Assembly (NCBI RefSeq): GCF_036240795.1
Contig: NZ_CP108454.1
Span: 3,534,001 to 3,598,000, forward strand
Direction: 5' to 3'
DNA: 64,000 bases
Source of the DNA: Streptomyces sp. NBC_01268
GTDB lineage: Bacteria; Actinomycetota; Actinomycetes; Streptomycetales; Streptomycetaceae
The notes under the pieces were generated by a model. That model ran no database searches. It saw only the letters and a list, made by a program, of their open reading frames with translations, and was not told where the DNA came from. The position numbers and the translations under genes were made by a program. How positions within the stretch are numbered: position 1 is the stretch's first letter; each line of letters opens with the position of its first letter. Shown here one piece after another: positions 1 to 8,524 of the stretch.

Positions 1-1
1 C

Positions 2-658
2 GGCAACCCGGACACGGCGGACCACACGTCGGTGTACGTGCCGGGGACGAAGACGAAGCTGGAGACGATCGACGGCGACCTGACTCGCAGTGACGCCTTG
101 TACAAGAGCGCGCATCGCTACGACGCGAACGCCTCGATCTCGACCATCACGTGGTTCGACTACAACGCGCCGAACGACATCCCCGCGGCCACGCGCAACC
201 ATTACGGCGATGCCGGCGCCCCGACCCTGCGCCAGTTCATGGGCGGCCTGGAGACCGCCCAGGGCGGCCCGGAGAAGTCCCACACCACACTCATGGGCCA
301 CAGCTACGGCTCCACCGTCACGGGCATGGCCACCAAGCTGGGCGGCGGCCCGATCGCGGATGACATCATCGCGGTGGGCAGCCCCGGCATGCAGGTGAAG
401 CACGCGAGCGACCTGGGCGTCGGCAAGGAGCACGTCTGGGCGGTGGGCGGCGGCTGGGACGACATCATCGTGCGTCACGGCGGCAGGCTGGTCGGGCACG
501 GTGAGGGCGGCAACATCCCCACGGACGAGGACTTCGGCGCCTCCATCATGGAGAGCGGCGCGAAGGATCACGGAGACTTCTGGGAGCCGGGCCGTGCGAG
601 CCTCAGAAACCAGGGTGCTGTGATCGCCGGCGCATACGACGAGGTGACCCTTGACTAA
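2..658 (+). CDS. Alpha/beta hydrolase (DUF1023 type), C-terminal part
   Basis: The open frame runs in from the left edge, so the start lies outside the window and only about 218 residues are visible. The segment carries a serine-hydrolase nucleophile elbow, GHSYGS (around nt 296-313), followed by an acidic stretch and a late DHGDFW segment that could supply the catalytic His. This pattern fits the DUF1023 alpha/beta hydrolases common in Streptomyces, whose substrates are mostly unknown. The stop overlaps the start of the next gene by 8 nt, so the two are probably translationally coupled. Family assignment is by motif; the substrate is unknown. Confidence 0.75.
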   Translation, partial: GNPDTADHTSVYVPGTKTKLETIDGDLTRSDALYKSAHRYDANASISTITWFDYNAPNDIPAATRNHYGDAGAPTLRQFMGGLETAQGGPEKSHTTLMGHSYGSTVTGMATKLGGGPIADDIIAVGSPGMQVKHASDLGVGKEHVWAVGGGWDDIIVRHGGRLVGHGEGGNIPTDEDFGASIMESGAKDHGDFWEPGRASLRNQGAVIAGAYDEVTLD

Positions 659-1151
659 GCGACTCACACTGACCGTGCCCGCCCTCCTGGCGTGCGCACT
701 TCTGACGGGATGCTCGACTGTGGCGAAGACCGCCGAAACCCGCGACCGCACGCAGATGGAGAAGGGGACTCAGGCGACCTCCAGCCGTCTCTTCGAACTG
801 ATCGGGCTGAAGGGCAAGACGACCGAGCCCGGCCCGGGACCGTTGCCGTGTGAGGGGTACGCGGACGGGACGATCCAGATGTACCACCCCTGGAGCATCT
901 ACGACCTGCCGTTCGAGGAGCTGGAGAAGGGCTACGCCGCGATGCGCACGACGCTTCCGAAGAAGGGCTGGAAGGTCGTCTCCGACGGTCCGGCCGCCAA
1001 CAAGGCGAAGACCCCGACGATCGTCGCGGACTCCCCGGATGGGGACTACTCGGCCGAGCTCCAGCTGGTCGACCGCCGCAAGGACCCCACGGCGAAGACG
1101 AAGGTGTCGCTCAGCGTCAGCGTCGTCTCCCGCTGCTTCCAGCCCTCCTGA
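651..1151 (+). CDS. Putative secreted lipoprotein
   Basis: 166 residues from a TTG start that overlaps the preceding hydrolase; a GAGG lies about 8 nt upstream. The N-terminus (TKR, then a hydrophobic run) ends in the lipobox LLTGC with the lipidated Cys at residue 21, so the mature protein should be anchored to the outer face of the membrane. The rest is soluble, Lys/Asp rich, with no family I recognise. Coupling to the alpha/beta hydrolase suggests the two act together, perhaps at the cell surface; that is inference from position only. Confidence 0.75.
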   Translation: MTKRLTLTVPALLACALLTGCSTVAKTAETRDRTQMEKGTQATSSRLFELIGLKGKTTEPGPGPLPCEGYADGTIQMYHPWSIYDLPFEELEKGYAAMRTTLPKKGWKVVSDGPAANKAKTPTIVADSPDGDYSAELQLVDRRKDPTAKTKVSLSVSVVSRCFQPS

Positions 1152-1155
1152 GCCG

Positions 1156-1986
1156 TCACACGTACTCCGCGTACCCGTCCAGCGCCCGCAGCACCTCCGT
1201 CTCCTCCCCCGGCGGCAGCTGGACCACGACCTCCTCGCAGCCCAGCTCCGCGTAGTGGGCCAGCTTGCCGGGGTCGGGGAGGACCGCGAAGGGGACGACC
1301 TGAAGGGTCTTCGGGTCGCGGCCGGCCCGCTCCCACGCCTCGCGGAGGACCGGGAGGTTGCGGGTGAGGCCGCGGCCGCCGATCGGCATCCAGCCGTCGG
1401 CGTAGTCGGCGATGTGGGCGAAGAGCTTCGGGCCCGCCGCGCCGCCGACGAGGGTGCGGGGGGCGCCGCCCGCGGGTTTCGGCCAGGCGTGGGAGGCGCG
1501 CACGGAGAGGCCGGAGGGTCCGGCGTACGCCGTGGGCTCCGGGGCCCACAGGGCGCGCATCAGGTGCATCGCCTCGCGGGTGTGCTCGCGGCGGGTGGAC
1601 CAGGTGACGCCGTGGTCGTCGGCCTCCTCACGGTTCCAGCCGAAGCCGACGCCGAGGGTGAAGCGCCCGCCGGAGAGGTGGTCGAGGGTGGCGACCCGCT
1701 TGGCGAGGGAGATCGGGTCGTGCTCGCCGACCAGGGTGACCCCGGTGCCGAGCAGCAGGTGCTCGGTGACGGCCGCGGCCTGGCCCAGCGCGACGAAGGG
1801 GTCGAGTACCCGGGTGTACTCGGGCGGCAGCGGGCCGCCGTTCGGGTAGGGCGTGGTGCGCTCGGCGGGGATGTGGGTGTGCTCGGGCAGGTAGAGCCCG
1901 GCGAAGCCGCGCCGTTCGAGCTCGCGGGCGAGCCGCACGGGGGTGATGGTCTCGTCGGTCAGGAAGATCGTGGTCGAGATCCGCAT
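1156..1986 (-). CDS. LLM-class F420-dependent oxidoreductase
   Basis: 276 residues from the ATG at 1986; the open frame extends upstream, but the family N-terminus (MRISTTIFLTDETI) begins here. It has the luciferase-like TIM-barrel signatures: the strand-1 EHTHIP segment and the hallmark LDHLSGGRFTLGVGFGW near residue 115. These enzymes use reduced F420 or FMN to reduce or oxygenate small molecules in the cytoplasm. It converges on the lipoprotein gene with a 4-nt gap. Unlike the two LLM genes further right, it has no CTGAC-N5-GTCAG palindrome upstream, so it probably does not belong to that regulon. Substrate unknown. Confidence 0.85.
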   Translation of the reverse strand: MRISTTIFLTDETITPVRLARELERRGFAGLYLPEHTHIPAERTTPYPNGGPLPPEYTRVLDPFVALGQAAAVTEHLLLGTGVTLVGEHDPISLAKRVATLDHLSGGRFTLGVGFGWNREEADDHGVTWSTRREHTREAMHLMRALWAPEPTAYAGPSGLSVRASHAWPKPAGGAPRTLVGGAAGPKLFAHIADYADGWMPIGGRGLTRNLPVLREAWERAGRDPKTLQVVPFAVLPDPGKLAHYAELGCEEVVVQLPPGEETEVLRALDGYAEYV

Positions 1987-2080
1987 AGCGGCACGGTAGG
2001 GGTTGGGCGGTGGAATTCCGAGGGTCGGGAAGCCCCCGGTGTTGTTCCCTCGTTCACGCGGCCGGAGGACAGTCAGGGGC

Positions 2081-3556
2081 ATGACGGAGACCACCAGACG
2101 CGCGCTGCTCGCGACGGGCGCGGCGACCGCGCTTACCTTGGGGACCGTGAGCTTCGCCCGGGCCGACGACGGGGACCTCACCCGTACGGTGAGCGGCAGC
2201 CTCCCGCCGGGCTCCCCCGACTACGTGTACCTGCCGCTGGAGCTGCCGCGCGGGGTGCGCGAGCTGCACGTGGCGTACGGCTACGAGCGGCCGCCCGTGC
2301 CCGCCGGCACCCAGGGCAACGCGCTCGACATCGGCCTGTTCGACCAGCGCGGCACCGCGCTCGGCGGCCGGGGCTTCCGCGGCTGGTCCGGCGGGGCGCG
2401 CAAGGAGTTCTTCGTACGGGCCGACGACGCGACGCCCGGCTACGTCGCGGGGCCGCTGCGGCCCGGCCTCTGGCACGTCGTGCTCGCCCCGTACACGGTC
2501 GCCCCGCAGGGGCTCGCGTACACGGTGACGGTGACGCTGCGGCTGGGTCCGGACGCTCCCGCCGCCCCCGTCGCGTATCCGCCGGAGCGGGCCCGGGGCC
2601 GCGGCCGGGCCTGGTACCGGGGCGACTGCCACCTGCACACCGTGTACTCGGACGGGCGGCGCACCCCGGCCGAGGTCGCCGCGCTGGCCCGGGCGGCGGG
2701 GCTGGACTTCCTGACCGCCACCGAGCACAACACGCATGCCGGGCACGGGGCGTGGGCCGGGCTCGCCGGGGACGACCTGCTGGTGCTGCTCGGCGAGGAG
2801 GTCACCACCCGCAACGGGCACGTCCTCGCCCTCGGCACCGATCCGGGCACCTTCGTCGACTGGCGCTACCGGGCCAGGGAGAACCGTTTCGGTCGCTTCG
2901 CCCGGGAGATCCGCCGGGCCGGCGGCCTGGTCGTCCCCGCGCACCCGCAGGCCACCTGCATCGGCTGCGCCTGGAAGTTCGGTTTCGGCGACGCGGACGC
3001 GGTGGAGGTGTGGAACGGGCCGTACACCCCCGACGACGAGGTCGCCCTGGCCGGCTGGGACGCGGCACTGGCGCGCGGGCGCTGGACGCCGGCGATGGGC
3101 AACAGCGACGCGCACCGCGACCCCGACCGGGTCGGCACCCCGCAGACGGTGGTCCTCGCGGCGGAGCTGAGCCGGGCCGCGATCCTGGACGGGCTGCGGG
3201 CGGGCCGGAGTTACGTGGCCGAGTCCTCGGCGGTCTCCGTGGAGTTCGGCGTCACCGACGGCCGCGGGCGCACCGCCGGCATCGGCGAGCGCCTCGCCGT
3301 CCCCGCCGACGAGCCCGTCACCGCCCGCCTCCGCGTCACCGGCGCCCCGCCCGGCGGCACGCTCCGCCTCGTCACGGACCAGGGCGTGCTGCGCACGGTC
3401 CAGGACACGGACACCGTCGAGTGGACGACGACCGCGGCCTACGCCACGTACGTACGGGCCGAGGTCCGCCACCCGGCGGCGGTCCCGCCCCTGCCGGGGG
3501 CGCTCGCCGCGTTCACCAACCCGGTCTTCCTGGGCCCGGGGCCCACCGGCCGGTGA
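2081..3556 (+). CDS. CehA/McbA-like PHP-domain metallohydrolase, Tat-exported
   Basis: 491 residues. The N-terminus has a twin-arginine pattern (TETTRRALLATGAA) and an Ala-rich hydrophobic stretch ending near SFARA, so export by Tat is likely. After about 100 residues of beta-rich sequence comes a PHP metal-binding domain: DCHLH at 182-186, then TEHNTH, a GEEVTT segment, and a C-terminal NSDAHRD. These are the metal ligands expected for the PHP/CehA family of phosphoesterases and carbaryl-type hydrolases. The start is chosen at the ATG preceding the Tat signal; an upstream in-frame start would bury the signal. A long hairpin follows the stop. Confidence 0.85.
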   Translation: MTETTRRALLATGAATALTLGTVSFARADDGDLTRTVSGSLPPGSPDYVYLPLELPRGVRELHVAYGYERPPVPAGTQGNALDIGLFDQRGTALGGRGFRGWSGGARKEFFVRADDATPGYVAGPLRPGLWHVVLAPYTVAPQGLAYTVTVTLRLGPDAPAAPVAYPPERARGRGRAWYRGDCHLHTVYSDGRRTPAEVAALARAAGLDFLTATEHNTHAGHGAWAGLAGDDLLVLLGEEVTTRNGHVLALGTDPGTFVDWRYRARENRFGRFAREIRRAGGLVVPAHPQATCIGCAWKFGFGDADAVEVWNGPYTPDDEVALAGWDAALARGRWTPAMGNSDAHRDPDRVGTPQTVVLAAELSRAAILDGLRAGRSYVAESSAVSVEFGVTDGRGRTAGIGERLAVPADEPVTARLRVTGAPPGGTLRLVTDQGVLRTVQDTDTVEWTTTAAYATYVRAEVRHPAAVPPLPGALAAFTNPVFLGPGPTGR

Positions 3557-3560
3557 TCCG

Positions 3561-3630
3561 CCGGAGGGCCGCGAGGGCGCCGTGGCCGCCGCGTACCGCG
3601 GCGACCGGGCCCGTCCTCGCGGCCCTCCGG
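3561..3630. terminator. Strong bidirectional terminator hairpin
   Basis: A perfect 16-bp inverted repeat (3561-3576 with 3615-3630; CCGGAGGGCCGCGAGG and complement) lies between the stops of two convergent genes, the PHP hydrolase and a GNAT. The loop region holds a further short hairpin. There is no T-tract, as is usual in Streptomyces. Confidence 0.8.
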
Positions 3631-3634
3631 GCGG

Positions 3635-4168
3635 TCAGGCCCGGTACTCGGTGAGGTCGATGGCGTGGATGCGCAGCGCGTGGCCGAACTCGGGGTGGAC
3701 GGTCTCCCGTTCCAGGGTCATGCCCAGTTTGCGCATGACGTTCTCCGACGCGGTGTTCCCGGCCCGCGCGATGCTGATCACCCGGTCGAGGCCGCGGTCC
3801 TGGAGGGCGAACTCGAGGGCGGCGTGGGCGGCTTCCGAGGCGTAGCCCTGGCCCCAGAACTGGCGGCCGAGGCGCCAGCCGATCTCCACGTCCGGTGCCA
3901 CCTCCGGCAGGAACTCCGGCACCGACAGGCCCGTGAAGCCGATCAGCTCGCCGGAGCCGAGCAGCTCGACGGCGAAGAGCCCGAAGCCCTCCTCGTCCCA
4001 CTCCTCCTCCCAGTGCTCGATCCGCTCCGCCGTCTCCTCCAGATCGCGCACGGATCCGTCACCGATCCATTGCATGACCTCCGGGTCGGCGTTGATCTCG
4101 GCCATGGGGACGAGGTCGTCGTCGGTCCAGCGGCGCAGCAGCAGTCGGGGGGTGAGGATCTCGGTCAT
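3635..4168 (-). CDS. GNAT-family N-acetyltransferase (RimJ/RimL-like)
   Basis: 177 residues from the ATG at 4168; the open frame continues further upstream but family similarity begins at MTEILTPRLLLRRW. The TPRLLLRRW opening, the GWRLGRQFWGQGYASEA acetyl-CoA loop and the NTASENVMRKLGM segment are typical of RimJ/RimL-type acetyltransferases, which acetylate protein N-termini or small amines with acetyl-CoA. It is divergent from the next acetyltransferase, with 46 bp between the starts. Substrate unknown. Confidence 0.9.
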   Translation of the reverse strand: MTEILTPRLLLRRWTDDDLVPMAEINADPEVMQWIGDGSVRDLEETAERIEHWEEEWDEEGFGLFAVELLGSGELIGFTGLSVPEFLPEVAPDVEIGWRLGRQFWGQGYASEAAHAALEFALQDRGLDRVISIARAGNTASENVMRKLGMTLERETVHPEFGHALRIHAIDLTEYRA

Positions 4169-4214
4169 GGGTCCATCATCCCGCGCGGCCGTACGGATGC
4201 GACATGCTGGGCCC

Positions 4215-4991
4215 ATGCTGACGCGCCTTGAGACGTACTACGACGCCGTGCCCCGCTCCGCCGCCCGTGCCGAGGAGTTCGGCCCGCTCACCCTCTTCGT
4301 ACGGGACGGGGCGGGCTGGCCGTACTACGCGCGGCCCGCGCTCGGCCACGAGGGCGAGGTGTCCGTGGCGGCGGTCGACGAGGTCCGGGCACGGCAGCGG
4401 GAACTGGGAGCGCCCGAGGCGTTCGAGTGGGTGGCGGAGACGACGCCGGGGCTGCGGGCGGCGGTCGAGGCGAGCGGGCTCGTGGTGCACGAGCATCCGC
4501 TGATGGTCCTCACGGAGAGCGCCGAGGAGACGGGCCCGCTGCCGGAGGGCGTCGCCGTGCGCATGGTCGGCGCCGCCGATCCCGCCCTGGAGAACGCGGT
4601 CGCCGCCCCGTACGCCGCCTTCGGCGCCACGCCCGCGCCCGACGCCGCCGGCCAGGTCCAGGAGCGGATCGCGGCGGGCCTGACCCGGCTCGCGGCGGCC
4701 TTCGACACCTCCGGCACCGCCCTCTCGGCCGGGCAGCACCAGCCGGTCGGCGCGGTCTCGGAGGTCGTCGGGGTCGGCACCCGCCCGGAGGCGCGGCGGC
4801 GGGGGCTCGGTCTGGCGGTCACGGCGGCGCTCATCGCGGACGCGCGCGCGGCGGGCGTGACGACGGTCTTCCTGACCGCCACGGACGACACGGTGGCCCG
4901 GATGTACGCCCGGCTCGGCTTCCGGACGATCGCGACGGCGCTCATCGCCGAGCCGGCCGAAGCGGCAGAGGAGATCGCCCCGGCAGGCTGA
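4215..4991 (+). CDS. GNAT-family N-acetyltransferase
   Basis: 258 residues from ATG 4215. The C-terminal half holds the GNAT core: EVVGVGTRPEARRRGLGLAV (the acetyl-CoA pyrophosphate loop R-R-G-L-G) followed by ADARAAGVTTVFLTA and a closing YARLGFRTI. The N-terminal ~100 residues look like a divergent, inactive-looking GNAT half, a layout seen in two-lobed GNATs. It is divergent from the RimJ-like gene and followed by an AhpD-like gene. Target unknown. Confidence 0.85.
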   Translation: MLTRLETYYDAVPRSAARAEEFGPLTLFVRDGAGWPYYARPALGHEGEVSVAAVDEVRARQRELGAPEAFEWVAETTPGLRAAVEASGLVVHEHPLMVLTESAEETGPLPEGVAVRMVGAADPALENAVAAPYAAFGATPAPDAAGQVQERIAAGLTRLAAAFDTSGTALSAGQHQPVGAVSEVVGVGTRPEARRRGLGLAVTAALIADARAAGVTTVFLTATDDTVARMYARLGFRTIATALIAEPAEAAEEIAPAG

Positions 4992-5106
4992 TCCGGCCGA
5001 TCCGAAAGAACTTCTCGGAAGCCGTCACATCCGGTGCGCGCGATCCGTCAGTGCTGTGAAGGCAACGGAAGACGCCACGACGGCGGACAGAGACCCAGGA
5101 GTGACC

Positions 5107-5574
5107 ATGCAGCACGAGATCACGGCACGGATGGCCAACCCCGCCCACCTGCTCTCCGACGCCGGACCGGCGATCATGAGCCTGCTGAAGGCCACCCGCC
5201 AGGGCGGCGTCCCCGAGTCCACCCTGGAGCTCGTGCACCTGCGGGCCAGCCAGATCAACAACTGCGGGTTCTGCGTGGACTTCGGGGCCAAGAGCGCCCG
5301 GAAGAACGGGGTCAGCGACGAGAAGCTGTTCTCGGTCGCCGCCTGGCGCGAGGCGCCGTACTTCTCGGACGAGGAGCGGGCCGCGCTCGCCCTCACCGAG
5401 GCGGCGACCCGGCTCGCCGACACCTCGGACGCGGTGCCGGACGACGTGTGGGACGCGGCCGCCGACCACTACGACGAGAAGCAACTCGCCGCGATCGTGC
5501 TGATGGTCGGCGTCACCAACCTCTTCAACCGGATCAACGTCACGACCCGGCAGCCGGCCGGCTCGGGGTTCTGA
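5107..5574 (+). CDS. Carboxymuconolactone decarboxylase / AhpD-like protein, copy 1
   Basis: 155 residues from ATG 5107, chosen because AGGAG sits 5 nt upstream; an in-frame GTG at 5056 would give 17 extra residues. The redox motif CGFC is at residues 53-56, inside the helical CMD fold, followed by the AWREAPYFSDEERAAL segment typical of AhpD-type alkylhydroperoxidase proteins. These proteins shuttle electrons to peroxidases or reduce peroxides through the CxxC pair. A second, closely similar copy lies at 6112, with a leftward GNAT between them. Its 3' end overlaps that GNAT by 35 nt. Confidence 0.9.
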   Translation: MQHEITARMANPAHLLSDAGPAIMSLLKATRQGGVPESTLELVHLRASQINNCGFCVDFGAKSARKNGVSDEKLFSVAAWREAPYFSDEERAALALTEAATRLADTSDAVPDDVWDAAADHYDEKQLAAIVLMVGVTNLFNRINVTTRQPAGSGF

Positions 5575-6088
5575 GGGCCGGTTCCCGCACCATCCGCACG
5601 TCGACCGGGTCCTCGGACTCGACCGTGAAGCCCGCCCGCTCGTAGAGCCGGCGCGCCGCGCTGCCCTGGATCACGGTCAGCCGGACCGGGACGCCGTCGG
5701 CGTCCGCCCGGTCGAGCAGCCTGCCGAGCACCGCCGTCCCGAGGCCCCTCCCCCGGGTCTCGGGGGCGAGGTAGAAGTGGGCCAGGTAGCACCCGGGACC
5801 GTGCGGGTACGGCCCGAAGGCCACGCAGCCCGCGAAGGCGCCGTCCACCTCGACGACCGAGGTGTGCTCCGGCCGGAACTCGTCCCGCAGCCGCTGCCGC
5901 ACCCGGTGCTCGTCGTAGCGGCCCAGGCGCACCAGGTCGTCCCGCATCACGACGGCCTTCAGCTCGGCGACGGCCTCCACGTCCGCCGCACGCGCCGGGC
6001 GCATCCGCCAGCCCCGTTCCCGGTGCGACTCCCCGTCCGGCTCCCGGTGCTCTTCCCGGTCCGTCAGGCGATCCGTTTCCGTATACAC
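5540..6088 (-). CDS. GNAT-family N-acetyltransferase
   Basis: 182 residues from the GTG at 6088, which has AGGA 7 nt upstream; an alternative ATG at 6004 starts at MRPARAADVEAV, the usual GNAT N-terminus, and would leave a 107-bp promoter region, so the true start is uncertain. The core motif PETRGRGLGTAVLGRLL is the acetyl-CoA loop, followed by IQGSAARRLYERAGF. The extra N-terminal ~28 residues are highly charged. It is convergent with and overlaps the AhpD-like gene on its left, and is divergent from the second AhpD-like gene. Confidence 0.8.
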   Translation of the reverse strand: MYTETDRLTDREEHREPDGESHRERGWRMRPARAADVEAVAELKAVVMRDDLVRLGRYDEHRVRQRLRDEFRPEHTSVVEVDGAFAGCVAFGPYPHGPGCYLAHFYLAPETRGRGLGTAVLGRLLDRADADGVPVRLTVIQGSAARRLYERAGFTVESEDPVDVRMVREPALRTPSRPAAGS

Positions 6089-6111
6089 GTACGCATCCTA
6101 AGGAGACCCCT

Positions 6112-6573
6112 GTGTCCGTCGTCCGCATGGCCAACCCCGCCGTCGCCCTGCCCGAGGCCATGGGCCCGATCATGCAGCTCGTGAAGGCCGTCCAGTCCGG
6201 CGGCGACGTGCCCGCCACCACGCTCGGCCTGGTCCATCTGCGGACCAGCCAGATCAACGGCTGCTCCTACTGCGTCGTGGGCGGCGCGCTGAAGGGGCGG
6301 GAGGAGGGGGAGACGGACGAGCGGCTGCACGCCGTCGCCGCCTGGCGGGAGACGCCGTACTTCTCCGAGGCCGAGCGGGCCGCGCTCGCCCTCGCCGAGT
6401 ACGCGACCCGGCTCGCCGACCGTCCGGACGCGGTGCCGGACGCGGTGTGGGACGAGGCCGCGCGGCACTACGACGAGAGGCAGCTGGCGCAGATCGTGCT
6501 GTGGATCGGGGTGTCCAACCTCTTCAACCGGCTGAACGCGACGACCCGGCAGCCGGCCGGGGCCACCTGGTAG
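6112..6573 (+). CDS. Carboxymuconolactone decarboxylase / AhpD-like protein, copy 2
   Basis: 153 residues from GTG 6112, with AAGGAGA about 7 nt upstream. CSYC at residues 51-54 is the peroxidatic/resolving cysteine pair of the AhpD fold. It is alignable end to end with the copy at 5107 (shared MANPA, VHLR.SQIN, AWRE.PYFS.ERAALAL and TTRQPAG), so this is a local duplication separated by a GNAT gene. Likely role: thiol-based peroxide defence in the cytoplasm; the electron donor is not apparent here. Confidence 0.9.
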   Translation: MSVVRMANPAVALPEAMGPIMQLVKAVQSGGDVPATTLGLVHLRTSQINGCSYCVVGGALKGREEGETDERLHAVAAWRETPYFSEAERAALALAEYATRLADRPDAVPDAVWDEAARHYDERQLAQIVLWIGVSNLFNRLNATTRQPAGATW

Positions 6574-6657
6574 CGGCCGGGGGCGCGCGCCCGTGCGGCA
6601 CCGGTCGGCCGCGCCCCTCCGCGTAACCGGATCCCGTCCGTCCGCGTTGGAGCGGGC

Positions 6658-6873
6658 ATGAAGAAGATCCTCACCGCAGCCGCCCTCACCGGACTCGCCG
6701 TGGCGGGCGGCCTCACGGCCGCCGGGACCGCCGCCGCCGACACCGGCGGCGCCAACCTCCCCTCGGTCGTCCCGCTCAGCGGCGTCCTCATGCCCCAGGG
6801 CAAGGGCCCGGCCCCCGCCGGGATGCCCGGCGCCAACCAGCTGGTGTCGGGGCTGCTGCCCGGCCAGCACTGA
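6658..6873 (+). CDS. Small secreted protein
   Basis: 71 residues from ATG 6658 with GGAG 6 nt upstream. MKKILTAAALTGLAVAGGL plus an AxA site (GTAAA) near residue 28 is a clear Sec signal peptide. The mature part is only about 43 residues, Pro/Gly rich, without cysteines. No family recognised. A strong hairpin follows. It resembles the many tiny secreted proteins of Streptomyces whose roles are unknown. Confidence 0.75.
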   Translation: MKKILTAAALTGLAVAGGLTAAGTAAADTGGANLPSVVPLSGVLMPQGKGPAPAGMPGANQLVSGLLPGQH

Positions 6874-6891
6874 CCGACGCGGAGAACGACG

Positions 6892-6925
6892 GAGGTGGCG
6901 GGACCCCCCACGGGCCCGCCACCTC
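6892..6925. terminator. Terminator hairpin
   Basis: An 11-bp perfect inverted repeat (GAGGTGGCGGG 6892-6902 with CCCGCCACCTC 6915-6925) lies between the small secreted protein and the convergent permease gene. It is followed by GCCGTTTCC on the + strand. Confidence 0.8.
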
Positions 6926-6958
6926 GCCGTTTCCGTCAGCCGACGGGCGCGGAGTCCA

Positions 6959-8524
6959 TCAGTCCGCGACCACCAGGGACGGGGTCTCCTTGGTGAGCAC
7001 CTCGCCGCGGAAGAACGCGGGGCTGCGGCGCTGCATCACCAGCATGATCACCACGCCGAGCAGCAGCAGCCCGACGCCGATGACGAAGACGGAGCCGACA
7101 CCGAAGACGGCGGAGCCGGAGCCGTAGGCCGGGTCCCACATGTCGTACAGCGTCTTGCCGAAGACGGCGGTCAGCATCAGGCCGCCGAGGGCCGGCATGA
7201 GGCCCTTGAAGGCGAAGTCGCGCGCGGAGCGGAACAGCTCGCCGCGGAAGTACCAGACGCAGGCGAAGGCCGTCAGGGCGTAGTAGAAGCAGATCATCAG
7301 GCCGAGCGCGTAGATGGTGTCGACCAGGACGTGCTCGCTGACCAGGGTCATCACGGTGTAGAACGCGCCGGTGGCGACACCGGCCACGACCGTGGCCTTG
7401 CCGGGGGTCTTGAAGACCGGGTGGACCTTGGTGAAGGACTTCGGCAGGGCCTCGTAGGTGGACATGGCCAGGACCGTGCGGGCGACCGGGATGAAGGTCG
7501 TCTGGAGGCTGGCGGCGGCCGAGGCGAGCACCGCGACGAAGAGCAGGATGCCGAGGGCGGGGCCCATGACGGGGCCGGCCAGGGCGGCGAAGACGTTGTC
7601 GGAGGTCGCCGGGTTGGCCAGCCCGAGGCCCTGGTCGCCGGAGCCGACGGCCATCTGGGCGGCGATGCCGGTGGCCAGGTAGGAGCCGACCAGGACGACC
7701 ATCGCGATGAGCGCGGCGCGGCCGGGGGTCTTCTCGCTGCCGGTGGTCTCCTCGTTGGACGCCATGCAGGCGTCCCAGCCCCAGTACATGAAGATCGACA
7801 GGGAGAGTCCGGCGGTGAACGCGGCGAAGGACTGCACCGCGAAGGGGTTCATCCAGGACCAGGAGAACTCGACCGAGGTCTCGAAGGAGCCGGCCTTCGA
7901 CAGCGCCATCGCCACGAACAGGCCGAGGACGACGAGCTGGAGGCCGACGAGGGTGTACTGGAGGCCCTTGGTGGCGGTCATGCCGCGGTAGCTGATCGCG
8001 GTGGCGGTGGCGATCAGGGCGAGGCAGGTGACGATGTGGACGGCCTTGTCGTCGTCCAGGGCCGCGATCGAGGGATTGCCCGTGATCTCCCCGGCGAGCA
8101 GCCAGAAGTACGAGGTGGCGACGCCCGCCAGGTTGGACAGGACGATGATCGTCGCGATGACCAGGCCCCAGCCGCACATCCAGCCCAGCTTCGGGCCGAA
8201 GGCCTTCACCGTCCAGGTGAAGGAGGTGCCGCAGTCGGGCATGACCTTGTTGAGCTCGCGGTACGCGAAGGCGACGAGCAGCATCGGCAGGAAGCCCGCG
8301 AGGAAGACGGCGGGCATCTGGAGGCCGACCTCGCCGGCGGTGGAGCCGAGCGTCGAGGTGAGGCAGTAGACGGGGGCGACGGTGGAGATGCCGATGACGG
8401 CACTGCCGAGCAGGCCCACGGAGTTGCCGCCGAGGCCTTTGGTGCGCACGCCCTGGGTGTCACCCGCGGTCGCGGCGCCCCTTACCGTGTCTCCGGCCTG
8501 GGGCCGCTCATCCACCTGAGTCAT
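6959..8524 (-). CDS. APC-family amino acid permease
   Basis: 521 residues from ATG 8524 (MTQVDERPQ); a GTG 30 nt upstream is an alternative, and neither start has a good Shine-Dalgarno, so a short leader or leaderless mRNA is possible. About twelve hydrophobic segments begin after GLGGNSVGLLGSAVIG, and the first helix has the APC signature GSAVIGISTVAPVYCLTSTLG. These are cytoplasmic-membrane symporters importing amino acids or amines. It lies downstream of aldehyde dehydrogenase and D-aminoacylase genes in the same direction, but 281 bp away, so it may be a separate unit feeding the same catabolism. Confidence 0.9.
   Translation of the reverse strand: MTQVDERPQAGDTVRGAATAGDTQGVRTKGLGGNSVGLLGSAVIGISTVAPVYCLTSTLGSTAGEVGLQMPAVFLAGFLPMLLVAFAYRELNKVMPDCGTSFTWTVKAFGPKLGWMCGWGLVIATIIVLSNLAGVATSYFWLLAGEITGNPSIAALDDDKAVHIVTCLALIATATAISYRGMTATKGLQYTLVGLQLVVLGLFVAMALSKAGSFETSVEFSWSWMNPFAVQSFAAFTAGLSLSIFMYWGWDACMASNEETTGSEKTPGRAALIAMVVLVGSYLATGIAAQMAVGSGDQGLGLANPATSDNVFAALAGPVMGPALGILLFVAVLASAAASLQTTFIPVARTVLAMSTYEALPKSFTKVHPVFKTPGKATVVAGVATGAFYTVMTLVSEHVLVDTIYALGLMICFYYALTAFACVWYFRGELFRSARDFAFKGLMPALGGLMLTAVFGKTLYDMWDPAYGSGSAVFGVGSVFVIGVGLLLLGVVIMLVMQRRSPAFFRGEVLTKETPSLVVAD

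Noticed and set aside
850..3654. A 934-codon plus-strand frame across the LLM and PHP genes
   Set aside because: Arg/Pro/Ala-rich translation without motifs; it overlaps two well-supported genes in other frames.
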